This document shows, piece by piece, positions 1-13,354 of a stretch of DNA of 64,000 bases. The position numbers were made by a program, and so were the translations under genes. The DNA is from Dendrophyllia cribrosa (Eukaryota; Cnidaria; Anthozoa; Scleractinia; Dendrophylliidae). Positions within the stretch are counted from its first letter, which is position 1. Each line of letters starts with the position of its first letter. The DNA lies in the NCBI GenBank assembly GCA_024195265.1, contig JAJLRJ010000008.1, forward strand, positions 9,188,488 to 9,252,487, in the 5' to 3' direction. The notes under the pieces are model-generated. The model was not told the DNA's origin and did no database searches. It was given only the letters and a program-made list of their open reading frames with translations.

Positions 1-1028
1 TGAAGCGCGTATCAACTATATTGTATTAAAGGCCGAGTACAAAAATATTCCAAGGATTTTCAGTCATTGAAGCTTGCTATATTTTTAAGTGAGACAAGTG
101 AATATATATAACCAGTTAAAGGTCGTAGGCGGTCTCCAAGTGACGTAGGAAATGAACATAGCCTGCGGGACATGATATTTATTAGCATCCTCGAACAAAA
201 CACAGACTGAAAATTGCTCTGCTCAAATATTCAAACCAGTTAGCCAGCCAGCCAAATTACCGCGATTAAAAAAAGAACTACAAATACGCGGTTGCGATCA
301 CGAAAGGAAGTGATTTCAAGGATATCAGAGCGTTTTTTTGCTTTCGCTAATTTGACAAGCTCTTGTTTACTCAGTATTTGACAGCTCGAAGATTCTCATT
401 CCATCCATGATACAAAGATGACTGGCTCGCATTGTTCAGAAAACAATATTACAGCATTGTGAATGCGGCTTTCAAGATGAACAATACATGCATTTGGGTG
501 ACATGAGTAACTCCGGTAACGCTAAAGGCATCAGATACTTTAGCTATTTCAGCCGCAAAATGTAGCAATCAAGTGATTCCTTGAACGAAGACCCGAATTT
601 CTAGCGTTCATGTCACAACAGATAGTCGCGCGCCACGCCAGCTCGCGTTTACCCTTAACTAAACGGGCTAACAATTTATTCCTGTTGTTCATAATTTGGT
701 TTAAGTTGGAATATAATAGCTCATCACAGTTGCTTAATTTTCATAAACAGAATATCTATCTATTCCAATATCTTCAAATAGATTGGAAAGCGAGCGAGTC
801 GGGAGAGTATCACAGACCACAGAATATATAATCCTATTTGTTGAGAAAATTTCATTTTCTCTCAGCCTCGGCATTTTGAATGTTTGCTTTGGCAAAATGA
901 AAGAAAACTTTGATAATAGACTTGCGAAAGGGCAGTCAAAATTGGCGTTAGGTTCTGAAACCTGAAGTAAATAGAATCACCGTATATCTCGAATCCACGT
1001 GGAAAATTTTCCCAGTTGTCCGCGGAAG
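1..1028. other. Upstream flank of the TGIF-like gene, no gene seen
   Basis: This stretch is AT-rich. The short open frames here have no recognisable domain and no convincing splice context. I see no RNA gene or repeat. Confidence 0.5.
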
Positions 1029-1076
1029 CCAATGAAATGCGAGCGCTATTTAAATAGATTGTCACAATGAGCCAAT
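1029..1076 (+). promoter_or_regulatory. Probable core promoter of the TGIF-like gene
   Basis: Two CCAAT pentamers (1029-1033 and 1072-1076) flank a TATA-like palindrome CTATTTAAATAG (1046-1057). The block lies about 200-245 bp upstream of the start codon at 1274, which leaves room for a 5' UTR of normal length. The motifs are seen directly; the promoter role is inferred from position. Confidence 0.35.
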
Positions 1077-1273
1077 CGCGTGTCGTTATTATATTGTAAA
1101 TTACACAAACACACAGCAACGCTAGGCTGCACACACGCTTTCATCTGTCATTAGTGTCAAAGTCTCTCGGCTGAGGCAGGTTTCGCAAACACTGCTCTGC
1201 TTCAAATTCTAAGCTTTATCCTTTCTGAGAACAACACTGGGACGGCCTCGGGGTGTACGTTCCGACAAAAAAC

Positions 1274-2447
1274 ATGGCTCCTCACACTGTCAAGGCGCCG
1301 AGGAACAAGCGTTACGGTAAGTTACGGAAGCCGGTTGAAACAAATGAATGTCATTTTGCAGTAAGCCGTCCAAGTGCGCAACGCCTCTTAAATTCTGAAT
1401 GAATGAGTTGTGCTTTTGACAGTGGCGAATTTGTCCTCCGGGGGAAAATTCTCGCGTAGGATGGCATTTTGTTTTCGTTCCTAAACCACACATCTCGTCT
1501 TAACTAGAATTCCACTATTTTGCGGCTTCAAAGAATGTCGGGTTCCAGACAAGTCGTGTCTCGTGATTCACTGTGTTCGTTCGCGGACCGATGACAGTTT
1601 AGATAGTTCATGAGATCAATACATGTCTTGATGAGCGAAGGACACTAGAATTATGGCGTGTTAGAACCATGCCAGTTCCTCGCCTATAAATCTCCGGGCA
1701 GTTGGAAACTCGTGTTTTTTAACATTTCTAAATTATTTTTAACTATTATTTTTTTTCTCTCCCGCAGTGGACGAAAACGTGGAAAATTTGAGAGAGGAAA
1801 GCGAGAGGGTCCTTCGCGCATCACGTGTCACAAACACCAATAGCCCACCGCCCAAGAGAAGAAGAGGAAATTTACCGAAAGATTCGGTCAATGTCCTACG
1901 AATGTGGCTCTGGGAGCACAGATTCAACGCTTATCCCTCCGAAGCTGAAAAGCAGTACCTATCGAAAGCCGCTAACCTATCTGTGCTACAAGTTTGCAAT
2001 TGGTTTATAAATGCAAGAAGGCGAATACTCCCAGAAATGATTCGTCGTGAAGGCAGAGACCCGAGTAATTACACGATCACGCGACGGGCAAACGTTAAGA
2101 GTGCTTCATCGTCTCCGAGCAGTTTGTACCAGCGGAGCCTGTCCCCCAGCCCAGAGCGACAATTTGAACCAGACTTTAATCAGAACGACTCAGAGTCGTA
2201 TTTTCCTGTATGTGATTATAAGGGACAATTTGATAATTACGTGGGTTGTAAAAGCCCCAACTCGCTCTCGCATGGACAACAACACGAGTGTGGCTCAGAA
2301 ATGCCGTCGCCAAATGAAAATTCATCGCCAAGCACACTGGACGCTTTCAGCAGTATAAATTTATTGGTAGAGGTCGCTCTGAATATGGACGAATTTCGTA
2401 AACAAGGAAAAAATTGCTTCCAAGAGGTTGCTTCATTGTCATGCTAA
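1274..2447 (+). CDS. TGIF: TGIF-like TALE homeodomain transcription factor
   Basis: Two exons encode 240 residues: 1274-1316 and 1768-2447. The donor GTAAGT at 1317 and the acceptor CCCGCAG ending at 1767 join in phase 1, giving ...[12 protein letters not shown]. The homeodomain covers about residues 45-110. It has the [11 protein letters not shown] entry, the AYP three-residue loop extension that defines TALE homeodomains, and the third helix [14 protein letters not shown]. The following [15 protein letters not shown] stretch is also typical of TGIF rather than MEIS, PBX or IRX. TGIF proteins are nuclear repressors that bind TGTCA-type sites and restrain SMAD and retinoid signalling (family knowledge). 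The C-terminal half is serine-rich and low in complexity, with SPSP and PSP motifs. I chose the ATG at 1274 because the splice is in frame and the exon 2 frame has no ATG before the homeodomain. TGIF1 or TGIF2 orthology cannot be decided. Confidence 0.93.
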
Positions 2448-5400
2448 CTCTGAAGCAATTTGAAATTTATATCGCATGTAGACTTTGTGTTTTCTCATTG
2501 TACCGGGGACTGCTTTGTACATTGTAATGAATAATATATCGCAGGCCGGCCGAACAGAAAGAGACCTGACACTCTGACAAAAGCGTGTTATGTTACCCGC
2601 GCTTTCATTTGCCAAACGCGTTTCATCTTCTATCGGGCTCGCAAGTCGCGCTCGTTCTGCGCGGGTGGTGCGAGGACTAAAGCACAGAGTATCGCGAAAT
2701 TTAACAAGTCTGAGATTATGTAGATGCGTTCATTGTTTTACCGAACGCTGTGTAAATAGAATTCTAAATTGACGTTGTGACAGACCGACTCTTGTCAAGT
2801 GACGAAGCAGCTCCCCTGCCGGTAACTTGAAAGAGGAGGAAGCCACGCTTGGAATTATTAACTTGTCATTTGTTTCCAATTTTGTGGCTCAGTTGGCCAG
2901 TTTTGACATTTGCTCTCTGTAGAAATTAAAACTCGAATTCTTCAACTAAGCTCTTGTTGTTTCTAAGGGTGTTATGCTTTTGTGGTAATTTTGTCTTTTA
3001 ATCCTTAAGTGCGGTGATCACTGGTCCCCGCATTAGTTCCCTTGCTGTCAGATCGACAAAGCCTCGTAAAACATTCGCATTCCGGCTTGGCTTATATCAA
3101 CGATATGGCTGATCCAACGAATTCGATCCTTATCGATCCCAAATATCACACATCACTATTCTGATATCTCGCAATAAGTTAGAAACTATCAAAGATAAAA
3201 ATAAACTAAAGACAGCCAGCAATCACGATGCAAATTTATGAGTTTTAATTTGACAGCAGGCGAGATCAAATTTGCAAACATTTGATTGGATTGTCTTTTC
3301 CTGAACTGCTTAAAAGGCTGCATGCATGACTCGCATGCTTTCCGGTAAAAGTACCATATAAAACGGGAAGAAATTGTCACTGAAGACACATTACTTCATG
3401 CTGGACGCGACAATATTGTTTTTAGGGATTTTATTAAACGGAAACACTTTCCACATCCGGGTGAACTTTTAGACCACCATAACGAAAAAAAGTAAAATAA
3501 AATTTAATTTTGAACTGAACATTCGAAAACAAATAGCGCGAAATTAAAGTGCTACTCAATAGCTTTCGTTTGAATAGTAACACTAAAACATTTTATCCAA
3601 AGATGAAGAAATTAGAATTAAAATTGCTGACTCAAGCTTTGCCTCAAGAAAGAGAAAGCCAGTTAAAATCGCTGCGACAGTACCAAATTTTGAGACCGCT
3701 CACCTCGAGCACACAGACTAAACTTTTTTTTCTCAAAGAGAAACTTTCCAGCTTATTCTTTGTTTGATAAAAGGTTCTATTCACTGTGGCATATCACTCT
3801 AGTACGTTTGCTTCCGGGCATTCTCAAGCACTATAAAACACAACCTGCCCGACAGCTGAAAAAAGTTCAAAAGCGACTGGTTTGTATATTTGACGCTTTG
3901 CACAATTCTATTTATGAAGTCGAGAGTTTTGAAAACATGTTTTGCCCAACCGCGAAAATCAAGCGGTTATTCATTTCACAGTTTGTATCGTAAATTGTAA
4001 GATAATTTTCAAGAGGAAGGTCACAGTTTCGACTCTGGTATGCGATACCTGGCTCAGTTTCAAGACAAAAGAACAAAGAATCATGAACTACCAAGCAGTA
4101 ACAAACAATCGAATAACATGCAGGCTTCAAACTACCAGACCAAATAATATTCTTTTGCTGTCGCTACAGCTACAGATCCATAAGTATTGGCAAATTCTCT
4201 ATATATCCTTACAGATTAGAGCGGAGTCGACAGCCAAGTAAACCCTTCCAAAGCTTTCAAACGATAGGAACTATAGTCGTAATTGGCTAACCCACATGTG
4301 ATTGACGTTGGCATTGGTTTTTCTTTAATTGTTCTGGTAATATAACAGGTGGAATATAAAACAGGAGACAATTTATACTTGTTCCGTTGTAATTGATCTC
4401 GGCTCGAACGATTCATCACCAGACATATAGAAATGAGCCAATTTAACCTGAACAGTGCTAAAATTCTGCTTGGAAAACTCAGCTATTAATTGTCGAAACC
4501 AACTTCCATCGCTCAGTCTTCAATGTGTTGATACCATAACCAATCATTTTTCTGGCCGCAAATAAAGAGAACGTTTCTGTGGAAACATTAAGACTTTTCA
4601 AACATCCGTGCTTTAAAGCCAGTTGTAAGCCAATATTGGGAAATTATATGCTCCAAAATACACTAAACGTAGATTAGAATCGAGATAAAAAGAACTTAAC
4701 TTTAATGTTCGAAAGGACTTGAAAGACAATCTTAAATGGAAAGGCTTTTCTTCGCGAGTGGTCGATGGAAAACTGCAATATAGCATTTTAAATTAGCAAT
4801 GTGTTACACCGACAAAAAAAATTGTTGTGACTGAGAAAAAAGAAGTTTTTATTGAATAAACATCGGCCACGATGAAGAAAGAGCGCTTAATCTTTCTTCA
4901 TTTATCCATTCCTCAATGCAAATTCAACCCTTTACAGAATGCCCCCAAAATGCCAATTACACCTTAAATTTCCACTTGGTAAAACTTGACAGATAAATTG
5001 TACCACAGAGAAGTGTTGTTCAATAGCTTTCATGTGCTTGTCCGCACGAATCAGTCAGGCTTTCTTCCACAGACAGAAAAGTTTCGAACATTTAATACAT
5101 GCCCAACTGAGCATTGTCTTTAGATAGAAAAGGAGTAAGTCAATTATATAATTCGTTTTATTTTAAGAGTATCATCATTTTATTGGGTCAATTCTTCGTT
5201 AGACGTAAAAGTCATAGCCAGTCAATATTACACATGACTGTATTTTTTTTTGTCTGGTATAGGGTACTGATTTCCATAAGGAAAGCGATAATTTTATTTA
5301 AAAACTGTCGCTCGAAACTGTGAATTTTTTACAGCGCAATTAATAAGAAGGAAAGCTTATCGATGGAAAAGAAAATAATGAAAATTTAACAGAAACCCGA

Positions 5401-6008
5401 TTGCGCCAAAACAGGCAACTAAACTCACTGTGTTGACCAATCAAACACAAAGAATCTGACAGCAGTTGTAAACATGTTGAATAAAGTTGGCTTCCTATGA
5501 TCACTTAATGTTTTTACTTTAAACAAAACGTGAGTGGCGTAGCTGACCAATGACAGCTGAAATTTATGACAAAAGGCGAAAATATCTTTGCAAAATATTC
5601 GATAACTGACAATAAATTCTGGAACAAAATTGTTCTGATAATTGGGGATGCATTCAAATGCATTCTTTTACGGCTTTCATTTTTCATGATCGTATGTTTT
5701 AATTGTGATGTTTTTTTTAGTTTAATTCTTTTTAAATTGGGTAGAGTCTTTTCATCAACACATGCAAATAATCGCGTTAAAAAAAAAAACAGTACGCAGC
5801 TGGTCAAATGAAAGCTGAAAGAGAATTTAAACTTGAAAATCACTCTAAAATCTCTGCCACACGATAATCGATCAAAAACAAAAACAAAAAAATGAAGGCA
5901 AAGTTTAACTCATATTGAAGACCCCATACAGGGGCAAAATGTGGGGCGAATAAGCGAGAAAAATTCACCGCTTTTCTCTGCTTCGTTTTAACTTTCCCTC
6001 GCTCCCAA
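2448..6008. other. 3' flank and intergenic DNA, no gene seen
   Basis: The 3' UTR of the TGIF-like gene should begin here. No canonical AATAAA stands out just after the stop; ATTAAA near 2924 is a possible poly(A) signal. The rest is AT-rich. Open frames are short, lack domains and have no supporting splice chain. Confidence 0.45.
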
Positions 6009-6500
6009 TTCTAACTTTTGAGTTTGTGGATGAAATCCTAAGGTGTGACCATTCAAATAAAAGCTACTGAGCAGTACCTTCCTGTTGTGCTGTTTATTAT
6101 GCTGTACAAGATGGTTCAAGCTTTTGAGTCCGTGAATGAAATCCTAAGATGTGACCATTCAAATTAAAGCTACTGAGCAGTACCTTCCCCTGGTGCTGTT
6201 TGTTATGCTGTATTTGCGGTTCTAACTTTTGAGTCTGTGGATGCGAATCCTAAAGTGTGACCATTCAAATGAAAGCTACTGAGCAGTACTCCGCTGTGGC
6301 ACTGTTTAATATGCTGTACAAGTTAATCCCGGCTAGATATTGTCTTTAAAGGAGCCTTGTCCAATTCCTGCGATACTGCCTACGCTGGATAAAGTGTTTC
6401 CAACTTTTTGTGGGTGGAATCCTAAAGTGAGACTATTAAAATTGTGACTATTGATTATTCAAATGAAAGCTATTCAGTAGTACTTTCGTGTGGTGCTTTC
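6009..6500 (+). repeat. ~105-bp tandem repeat, about four copies
   Basis: Units begin near 6009, 6118, 6218 and 6399. They share CTAACTTTTGAGTCTGTGGA, GTGTGACCATTCAAAT, AAAGCTACTGAGCAGTAC and a GTGCTGTTTRTTATGCTGTA tail. The fourth unit is shorter and diverged. The same core recurs singly at 7110-7180 (inverted), 15105-15200, 45185-45245 and 60827-60890, so it belongs to a dispersed family with a local tandem array. Confidence 0.8.
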
Positions 6501-7008
6501 TGTTTCGTAATATTTTATACAATGAAATTTACGATCGTGATATTTTCGAACTAAGGCTCCTTTCTAAATTCTCTTTACCACTTTCGCATACTTTTTAATA
6601 CGTTTTTTATCAAGACGTAACTATCGCGTTCATCAGATCGAGTCCTTCATTTTCCTTAATTTGTTTTCAGCGGTAAAGAAGGAGGATTTATTTTGTAAAT
6701 CAAAATGGCGAGGCTTTCAAAAACAGCAAATTAAATGGCGAGGCTTTTAAAACAAGTTAGGGTTAAGAAACTGAATGGTGCATGACGATAAATTGTCAGT
6801 CGATCACGATCTTAGCTGACAGACAAAAATAACCTTGTTTTTAGCTGAAGGTTTTTGTTAACTTTTGCCCTGCGTGAGCTATTATATAAAAACACCGCAT
6901 TCACACTAGCCTAGTAAAAACTATCGCTTCTCATCGCTCCTGCGGTCACGAGAAGCGGCTATATTCACAGGCTACATGCATTCCAACCTCTGCGTTAGGT
7001 CTGATTAA

Positions 7009-7215
7009 CCCTTTAACACCCAAGAGTGGTCAAATATTAAACTTCAAGAAAAATCTCAAAGTTCATTTTGTGAAATATTAAAAAACAAATGCTACCATGC
7101 AAAAGTACTGCCAAAGAGGCTTCATTTGAATGGTCACACCATAGGATTTCATCCACAGACTCAAAAGTTAGAACTACACTACATGTTTGCATAATTGCCT
7201 CTGGGAGTGAAAGGG
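7009..7215. mobile_element. 207-bp TTAA-flanked MITE
   Basis: The ends are inverted repeats, CCCTTTAACACCC at 7009 and GTGAAAGGG ending at 7215, and TTAA lies immediately outside both (7005-7008 and 7216-7219). A TTAA target is typical of the piggyBac and Kolobok superfamilies. The interior contains an inverted copy of the unit tandemly repeated at 6009-6500, so that array may derive from this element family. Confidence 0.7.
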
Positions 7216-7219
7216 TTAA

Positions 7220-9060
7220 ACAGTGCAACCTAGAAAATCTTGAGGCCAATATTTACAAGTTTTGCTTTTTGATTATTTTTTCTTTTGAATAAATCACCTT
7301 GACAAAGGTGCTATTTCATAGTTTCTAAATCAATGGACTTTAATTTCTCATTCGTTGCTTCTTGCGTAATAAATATCCTGGAAGCTAAATCGATCAATAT
7401 TACTTTTTTGAAAATATATATTCTGAAACAACATGCCTTGTCAAATTTTTCGCAATGTTATATTCTTTATTCTTATAACCAGAGATATTCAAATTTATAG
7501 CATTAACCTTCTAGAGCCGTTATTGTAAAAAGTTAAATTTAAAGGTTAACCTCCAATATGTTTTCGTTTGAAATAAAATAGTTAACGTAGTCAAAAAAAA
7601 AAAAATCTTTTCTGAGATCAAACAATGAGTCCTAATTAAAATGTAAATATCTTCTATGTGAGTTTAACATGTTTAACTGAGAAAACCTTTTCTAATTAAC
7701 GATATCCAAATACGCTTTCGTTCGGGCTGTCCGAGTTTAAAAGATACGTGTTCTCGCCAATGAAAAAAAAAACATTTTACCAATAAATGGAATATATATT
7801 CCGGGCGAGTTCAAGTTAAAGAACATTCATACGTAAAATTTCCAAAACTTAAACACATGTACAATGTATTACATTCTGTGTCCAGCCGAATCTATTTTTT
7901 TTTTCAGCCAATTTGATGAAATAGCCTGAGGCCAGAGGAATTGTTATCGGAATTATTAGAAAAAACGGAACCGATGCTAAACAGAACAAAGTCTGGTCTG
8001 CCGCCAAATTACTGCTTCCTTTGCTATACTCCTTCTACGCTGGTGATGTTTCTCGGCTGGTAATTTTGGCATAAATGATGCCTCGTTGTTTTTCCTACTC
8101 TTCGGCGAAATTTTATTCACTGTCCAATCTCGCTTTGAAAACGAGGCTACTGTTAAGTCCCAGCTCGCTAATGGCGTTATTTATGAGTCGTATCGAGGGG
8201 TTTTATAGACTGCGTAAAAAATTCCAAATGTCATTCAATCGGTATTTGCTACTATAACATCGTGGGCGGTGGCCTTATACAAGGTGTCTTTTCGTTAAAT
8301 ATTTAATTTTTAAACTTTACCCACGAGTCAGATTTTGATACTTTATTGTACAAGCAAATGTTTCAGTTGTCATTTAGTATTCACACCGACAAAAGGCACA
8401 TAAGACAGATGTTCAAACACAAAGGGCGTTCTCTAAGCGAAAAGCAACGACAACTTTAATGTCCCGGATGTGACAGATGATGACAGAAAGTCGATTTTTC
8501 CCAGGCTCTTTACGTGTACTTACATCATCGCGTCAGTATACAGGCGTAACAAGAAGAGCTTTGCTTTTCGTGGTACGAAGCAGAAGGTACGAAGCAGAAG
8601 GGTTAGGGTTAAAAGGAAACATTCCACTTCCGGTTGCTGTTTGTGAAGTCCCGGACATCAAGAATATCATCCGAAAGTCAAATGTTTCCTTTTCAGGCAA
8701 GCGCGCTTCTTCTCACACGACGCAATGCAGGGAATCAATCGACTTCCGGTTTCCATCCGTGATGTCGCTGGACAAAAAAGTTTGGTTGTCCTTCTTTTTT
8801 CCTGATTGAGGGCTTGGTCTTGGTATTTTGGCTAAGAAACTGAAAACCAACATTTTAACCAGAGCTTTTTGTAAAATCTGCATCATCATCATCATTATTA
8901 TTCGACGCAGCATTTGAAATATGGCACGTTATCACACTCTTCTGACCGCGCGATAGGAAAGACACCAGGAAAAACACACTAGATTTTGTAGATGATTGTC
9001 GTATAATAAATAATGCATTCAACGAAAAGCTGTGTAATACGTCTGGGCGTGAAGCGACTG
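7220..9060. other. Intergenic DNA, no gene seen
   Basis: The only local structure I see is a direct duplication of GTACGAAGCAGAAG near 8572-8600 followed by GGGTTAGGGTTA. Short open frames near 8477 have no recognisable domain. Confidence 0.45.
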
Positions 9061-9067
9061 AGAGTAT

Positions 9068-9662
9068 TACTACTCCTCCCTGGATGGGATGCTAGTCCAT
9101 CGCAAGGTTACCCCCAGCATTCTGTCGCCGGTACCCATTCATACACCTGGGTGGATAGAGACAACGTGGAGCAAAGTTTCTTGTCTAAAGGCCCTGTCAC
9201 ACTATTGCGTATGAGAGAAACGTATGAGTTGCGTATGGAAATTCATAAAATAATTTTCATACGCACAAAATGACCAGCTTACTTGACCTATGAGTAACGT
9301 ACCTCTAGCGTAACTCTCGCGTATTCAGCGTATGCCTAGCGTATGCTTAGCATATAAACCATACGTCCGAATACGCACAAAATTTTTAAGCAAGCTTAAA
9401 AAAAATTTTCTGCCTCGCCGTATGCCAGCGTATGTCACCGTATGCGACCATGCTTGAAACGTATACAACCTATGCCTAACGTACCCCTAGCGTATGACAG
9501 CGTATACCAGCGTATGAGTGATATTTTTCATACGCTGGCATACGCCAGTACGATACGCAATAGTGTGACAGGGCCACAAGGAAACAACAGGACGGCAGAG
9601 ACCAGGCTTGAACCACCGACCTTCAGGTTGAAAGTCCGACGCGCTAACTACTAGACCACCGC
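9068..9662 (-). mobile_element. tRNA-derived SINE, interrupted by a MITE
   Basis: Read on the minus strand, 9662 to about 9590 looks like a tRNA: an A-box-like GGTCTAGTAGTTAGCGCG and a B box GGTTCAAGCC. A body follows to about 9068. A second copy of the head region lies at 51446-51560 in the same orientation and has no insertion. Degeneracy of the head and the attached body argue against a functional tRNA gene. Confidence 0.7.
9189..9576. mobile_element. ~386-bp MITE inside the SINE
   Basis: The inverted ends are GGCCCTGTCACACTATTGCG (from 9190) and its complement ending at 9575. The interior is rich in CGTATG and CATACG words. Removing 9189-9576 plus one copy of a flanking triplet (TAA left, CAA right) restores exactly the sequence of the uninterrupted SINE copy at 51.5 kb. 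A 3-bp target duplication would suit a PIF/Harbinger-type element, but one base of it differs. Confidence 0.75.
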
Positions 9663-11289
9663 CCCTCCACTTGAACGAATGATGTTGTGCCAAGGTGAAA
9701 ATATGAAATGCAATTAGGTGCGGTCGGTATTAAAGAGATAAAGACGCGAAAATGAGTCTACGATGTGGAATGTCTGAAATTCATTGTAACCTGCGAGAAG
9801 GGTCACGTTTTGGGACTAACAAAAACCTGGCGAACAGAGAAATTTGTCTAAGCTTGAAAATGTTGGCCCAACTTGTCCAACGTCCACGCAATCTGTAGCC
9901 AAAAAAACTTAAAAAAGCAGAAGTTCGTAACTATGTTTTTATTGACGAAATATGTGTTTTGGACTTCTCAAAGTGTTGCTAAAAATAAGTTAAGAGCACT
10001 TCATTTCCAAAGCTCACTATCGCCCTTGTTTGAAGACAGTTCTGTATTAGTGTGATTCTCGATTTAACCAGTTAAGTTGTATATTTGATAGTATTTGGCG
10101 ATATAACATGTAAATAAAGACAGCGAAATTCAGTTTTGTTATTTTGCCGGCACTGTCCCTTTAATTTGGAGAAAGACACTTTGTTACTCCCTAAATCTTT
10201 GGTTTTCCTTTGTCAAATATTCCGCTCTGTTCAGTTCACTGTTACGAAAAATCAGTCTACTTTGATTGTGCGATTAAAAATGCGCTCTATTACTTGCTCC
10301 AAATTTAAAACTACATGCACTCCGTTTATACACGTCATAAAAAATCGAAACTATACATCCTACAAAGCTGTTTCTAACAAGGTATATGAGTACCAGTGTT
10401 ACAATCCTTCAAAAAAGTTTCAGGTTTTAACGATGTTTTGTTTCCGAATTTTAAAGATTTTAAATGTGTCACGCAATTCGTCACGCTATTTCAGATAAGC
10501 CGTGAAAATAAACAAAATTGAACCAGTTGAAAGTTATTTTTACATTATAGATGCTTATAAGACGATTTAATGGAACTTATAGTGAATCCAATATTTTTTA
10601 TGAGATTTTGGGTGTAATTAAGACTTTGAAGTTTTGGCCGCCATTTTGGTGCCCCTCTTGGCCGCTCCATACATTTCTTACTAAAAATGTCTAATACTTG
10701 TTCGCCTATAACTCTTGAACGAAATGCTCTTGCGTTTCAAAATGGTCCAGATGTGTAGTTTTAAACTCTCTGCAATTCTATAAACATTTTGGAATCTAAA
10801 CCTGCTTTTTAATGCTTCTGAATTTGAAAACACCTAATATAACAAGCATATGCCCGTCTCGACTTGGCTTCCACATGTTTTCCCGCGCTTGGCGCGGCGC
10901 ACTACGGCCGGCGGTTGTATGTCGTTTGCTTCACGTTATGATTGGCGTATTGCGTTATTTAAGTGTGTTTTGATTGGCCGGATGTGATAAAAATGGTTTT
11001 AGTATTACGACAATGATTAGACGACACATGAAAACCAACACAGCACCCTTGTTATCAGTCGCTATTTATCAAATGGCTTATTGTCCAAGCAACCTTTTCT
11101 CAAGTTTTGTTTTCACAAGGTCAATCCCCTTGCGATGATATGACCGTCGAACGTTTTCTTCGTCTGTGCACGACACAGTCGTTTGTAAACAAACTGTTGT
11201 GATGTCTTTTATGGAATTACAATCCAAAAATTTATTTTTACCGATAAAAGGCTTTTTATAGAACATTCTGGGGCAAAAAATAGACCATT
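9663..11289. other. Intergenic DNA, no gene seen
   Basis: Around 10850-11000 a GC-rich patch and the words GATTGG/GATTGGCC resemble the interior of the MITE at 12193-12474, so this may be a diverged relative. I see no coding potential. Confidence 0.4.
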
Positions 11290-11640
11290 TTGATGTTTCC
11301 ACACAGCACATATTCACACAAGTTCACAGTCCATACAAACACTCAGTTCTGGAGTGCTAGCTTGCGACGAACAGGAAAAAATAAATGACATATTTAAAGT
11401 GTGACTCACACATATACCACCCACACACAAATTCACACAAGTTCACAGTCCAAACATTTCTTCGTCTGGAGTGCTGGCTTGCGAAAAACAGGAAAAAATA
11501 TATGACTTATATTTACAGTGTGACTCACAAATATTCCACCCACACACATATGCACACAAGTTGGGTCCAAACAGTTCTTCGTCCGGAGTGCTGGCTTGCG
11601 ACAAACCGGAAAAAAACAAATGACTAATATAAATAGTGTA
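11290..11640. repeat. ~115-bp tandem repeat, about three copies
   Basis: The unit contains GTGTGACTCACA, CCACCCACACACA, CACAAGTTCACAGTCCAAAC, TCTGGAGTGCTGGCTTGCGA and ACAGGAAAAAATA. Copies start near 11290 (partial), 11398 and 11516. Open frames in this interval exist on both strands only because the unit has few stop codons. Confidence 0.75.
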
Positions 11641-12192
11641 ACTAGATGAGCCATAATGACGGCACACCGGACACGTCACGTTGACCGCAAAGTCTGGGAA
11701 TTTTCGAAAGCTCACCACAGATAGATTGTCAATTGCGGATCGATGAAAGAGTTTTAAATAGATTTAAAATTACGAGTTATGTAATAATCTTTTTAAAATG
11801 TCTTCACGCGTTGTATCGCATCTAGCATTTATCCGTTAACTTGAAACTACAGCATAGCTATCGAACTCTTTTTTATACAGAATACGACGCCATTTTGTTG
11901 CGGTAGGTAAGAAAAACAACAACAAAAAGTGTTTATATATTTAAAGAGAAAACAGCCCACTGTGTGAATAAACGTTTTTAAAAAACATACGTGCTCCAAG
12001 CTTTTCAACGCAAGAGCTGTTCAGTGTTCAGAAATAGTTCACTGTCACGAACTCAAGAACGACACCTTTATTTATACAGTATTTCTATTTCTACACATGG
12101 TGTTATAAAATGAAACAGTTATAATAAACAACATGAAAACTAATATAAAATAACAATAAATAAATCTATATTAAATGAATTAAATTATAATA

Positions 12193-12474
12193 GAGCGGTT
12201 TTCAATTGAGTGTCGTAAAACCAAAACCAAAGTAATTACTCTGACCAATCACAGAACTCGCAGACAATCTGATGGACCAATCAGAACTCGAAGCAAATAC
12301 GTGTAGCCGGCGCCAGGCGCGGGAAAACGCGTGCAAGCAAGTCACGATTGGTTTTGGTTTTACTTCTGATTGATTAATAAAGTGGCGCGAGATTTTTTTG
12401 CCAATCACGAAGCGTAGCAATGCAAAACCAAAGCAATTGCGAGATTACTTTCGACACTTAATTGAAAAGCGCTC
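12193..12474. mobile_element. 282-bp MITE with GAGCG...CGCTC ends
   Basis: The terminal inverted repeats are GAGCGGTTTTCAATTGAGTG (12193) and its near complement ending at 12474. The interior repeats ACCAATCA and AAAACCAAA words in both orientations. A diverged copy of the left half begins at 17399. No clear target duplication was found. Confidence 0.7.
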
Positions 12475-13354
12475 CCATAACAATGACAAAATTAAAGACT
12501 ACGTTTCATTCCCCTCTCCCCCTGGGGCACTAAAGCGGCCCCCTCCGTTCTGGCTGTGAGGCTAACAAAGCTTTACAGCATTCCCAGCTGGAACCAATGT
12601 GCCCAGCTATCAAGTACACTGAGATCTGCAAAATCAATGTCTAATGAACACCGAGTGGCCAAATTTAACCCCTACCCTCCCTCTAGTCGGGTTGACAGCC
12701 ACACCCCAGTGGGGTCAATGGCTACAAAGCCCAGTCACTGACTAACACTGGGGCCACTCTCTTGACGCAAGATCCCATAATTTTCTTCGGCCCAAAAGTT
12801 AGCGCGCATCTTTTTTTCAAATTCGCTCATATATACAATTCAAAATAAAGAAATTAACACAACAAGTAATAAACAAATAAGTAAAACCATAAATAACGTT
12901 TATGTACAATATTGGACAGTGCCAGTGCATTGCCCGCCTGAGAGAACGCGAAAAGTGATGTGAATTATAAATTATATTCGCAGTTAATCGATGAACACAC
13001 ATTTTCTAGGATGTTTTGACAAAACAAACTTTGTCCGACTGCTGGACAAGCTCGCACTCTTTCAGTTATTTCTCCGACTGTTCGCAGGCCGGGTTTCATC
13101 ACTATGTCTCCATTTGATCCACGATGAAAGAACGTTTGTCATTGCTAACATGATAGTGAATACCTTCATTGTCGTCCCAGATCAGTTCATGCTTATTTTC
13201 GCGATACAAATGTTCGTGATTTTCATACCAATGGTTGCAGCAAAACTCAGGAAAAAAGAAACTGATTTCTTTCTTGGCGGACTCATCCGAATCTGCAAGA
13301 AAGATTAGGAATCCTAAGTTCCGACGAGAATGAATTAAGTTTTGTTGTCCGCCG
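12475..13354. other. Intergenic DNA, no supported gene
   Basis: Open frames exist on both strands around 13000-13330 (see rejected items). Neither has a recognisable domain or a splice chain. Confidence 0.4.

Noticed and set aside
8477..8809. 110-codon plus-strand frame
   Set aside because: No domain, and it covers a local tandem duplication (GTACGAAGCAGAAG).
12991..13330. 105-codon plus-strand frame and an overlapping ~90-codon minus-strand frame
   Set aside because: Both are open, and the minus frame looks protein-like (ISFFFPEFCCNHWYENHEHL), but neither has a start or splice chain or a domain I recognise, and the region borders a poly-G repeat.
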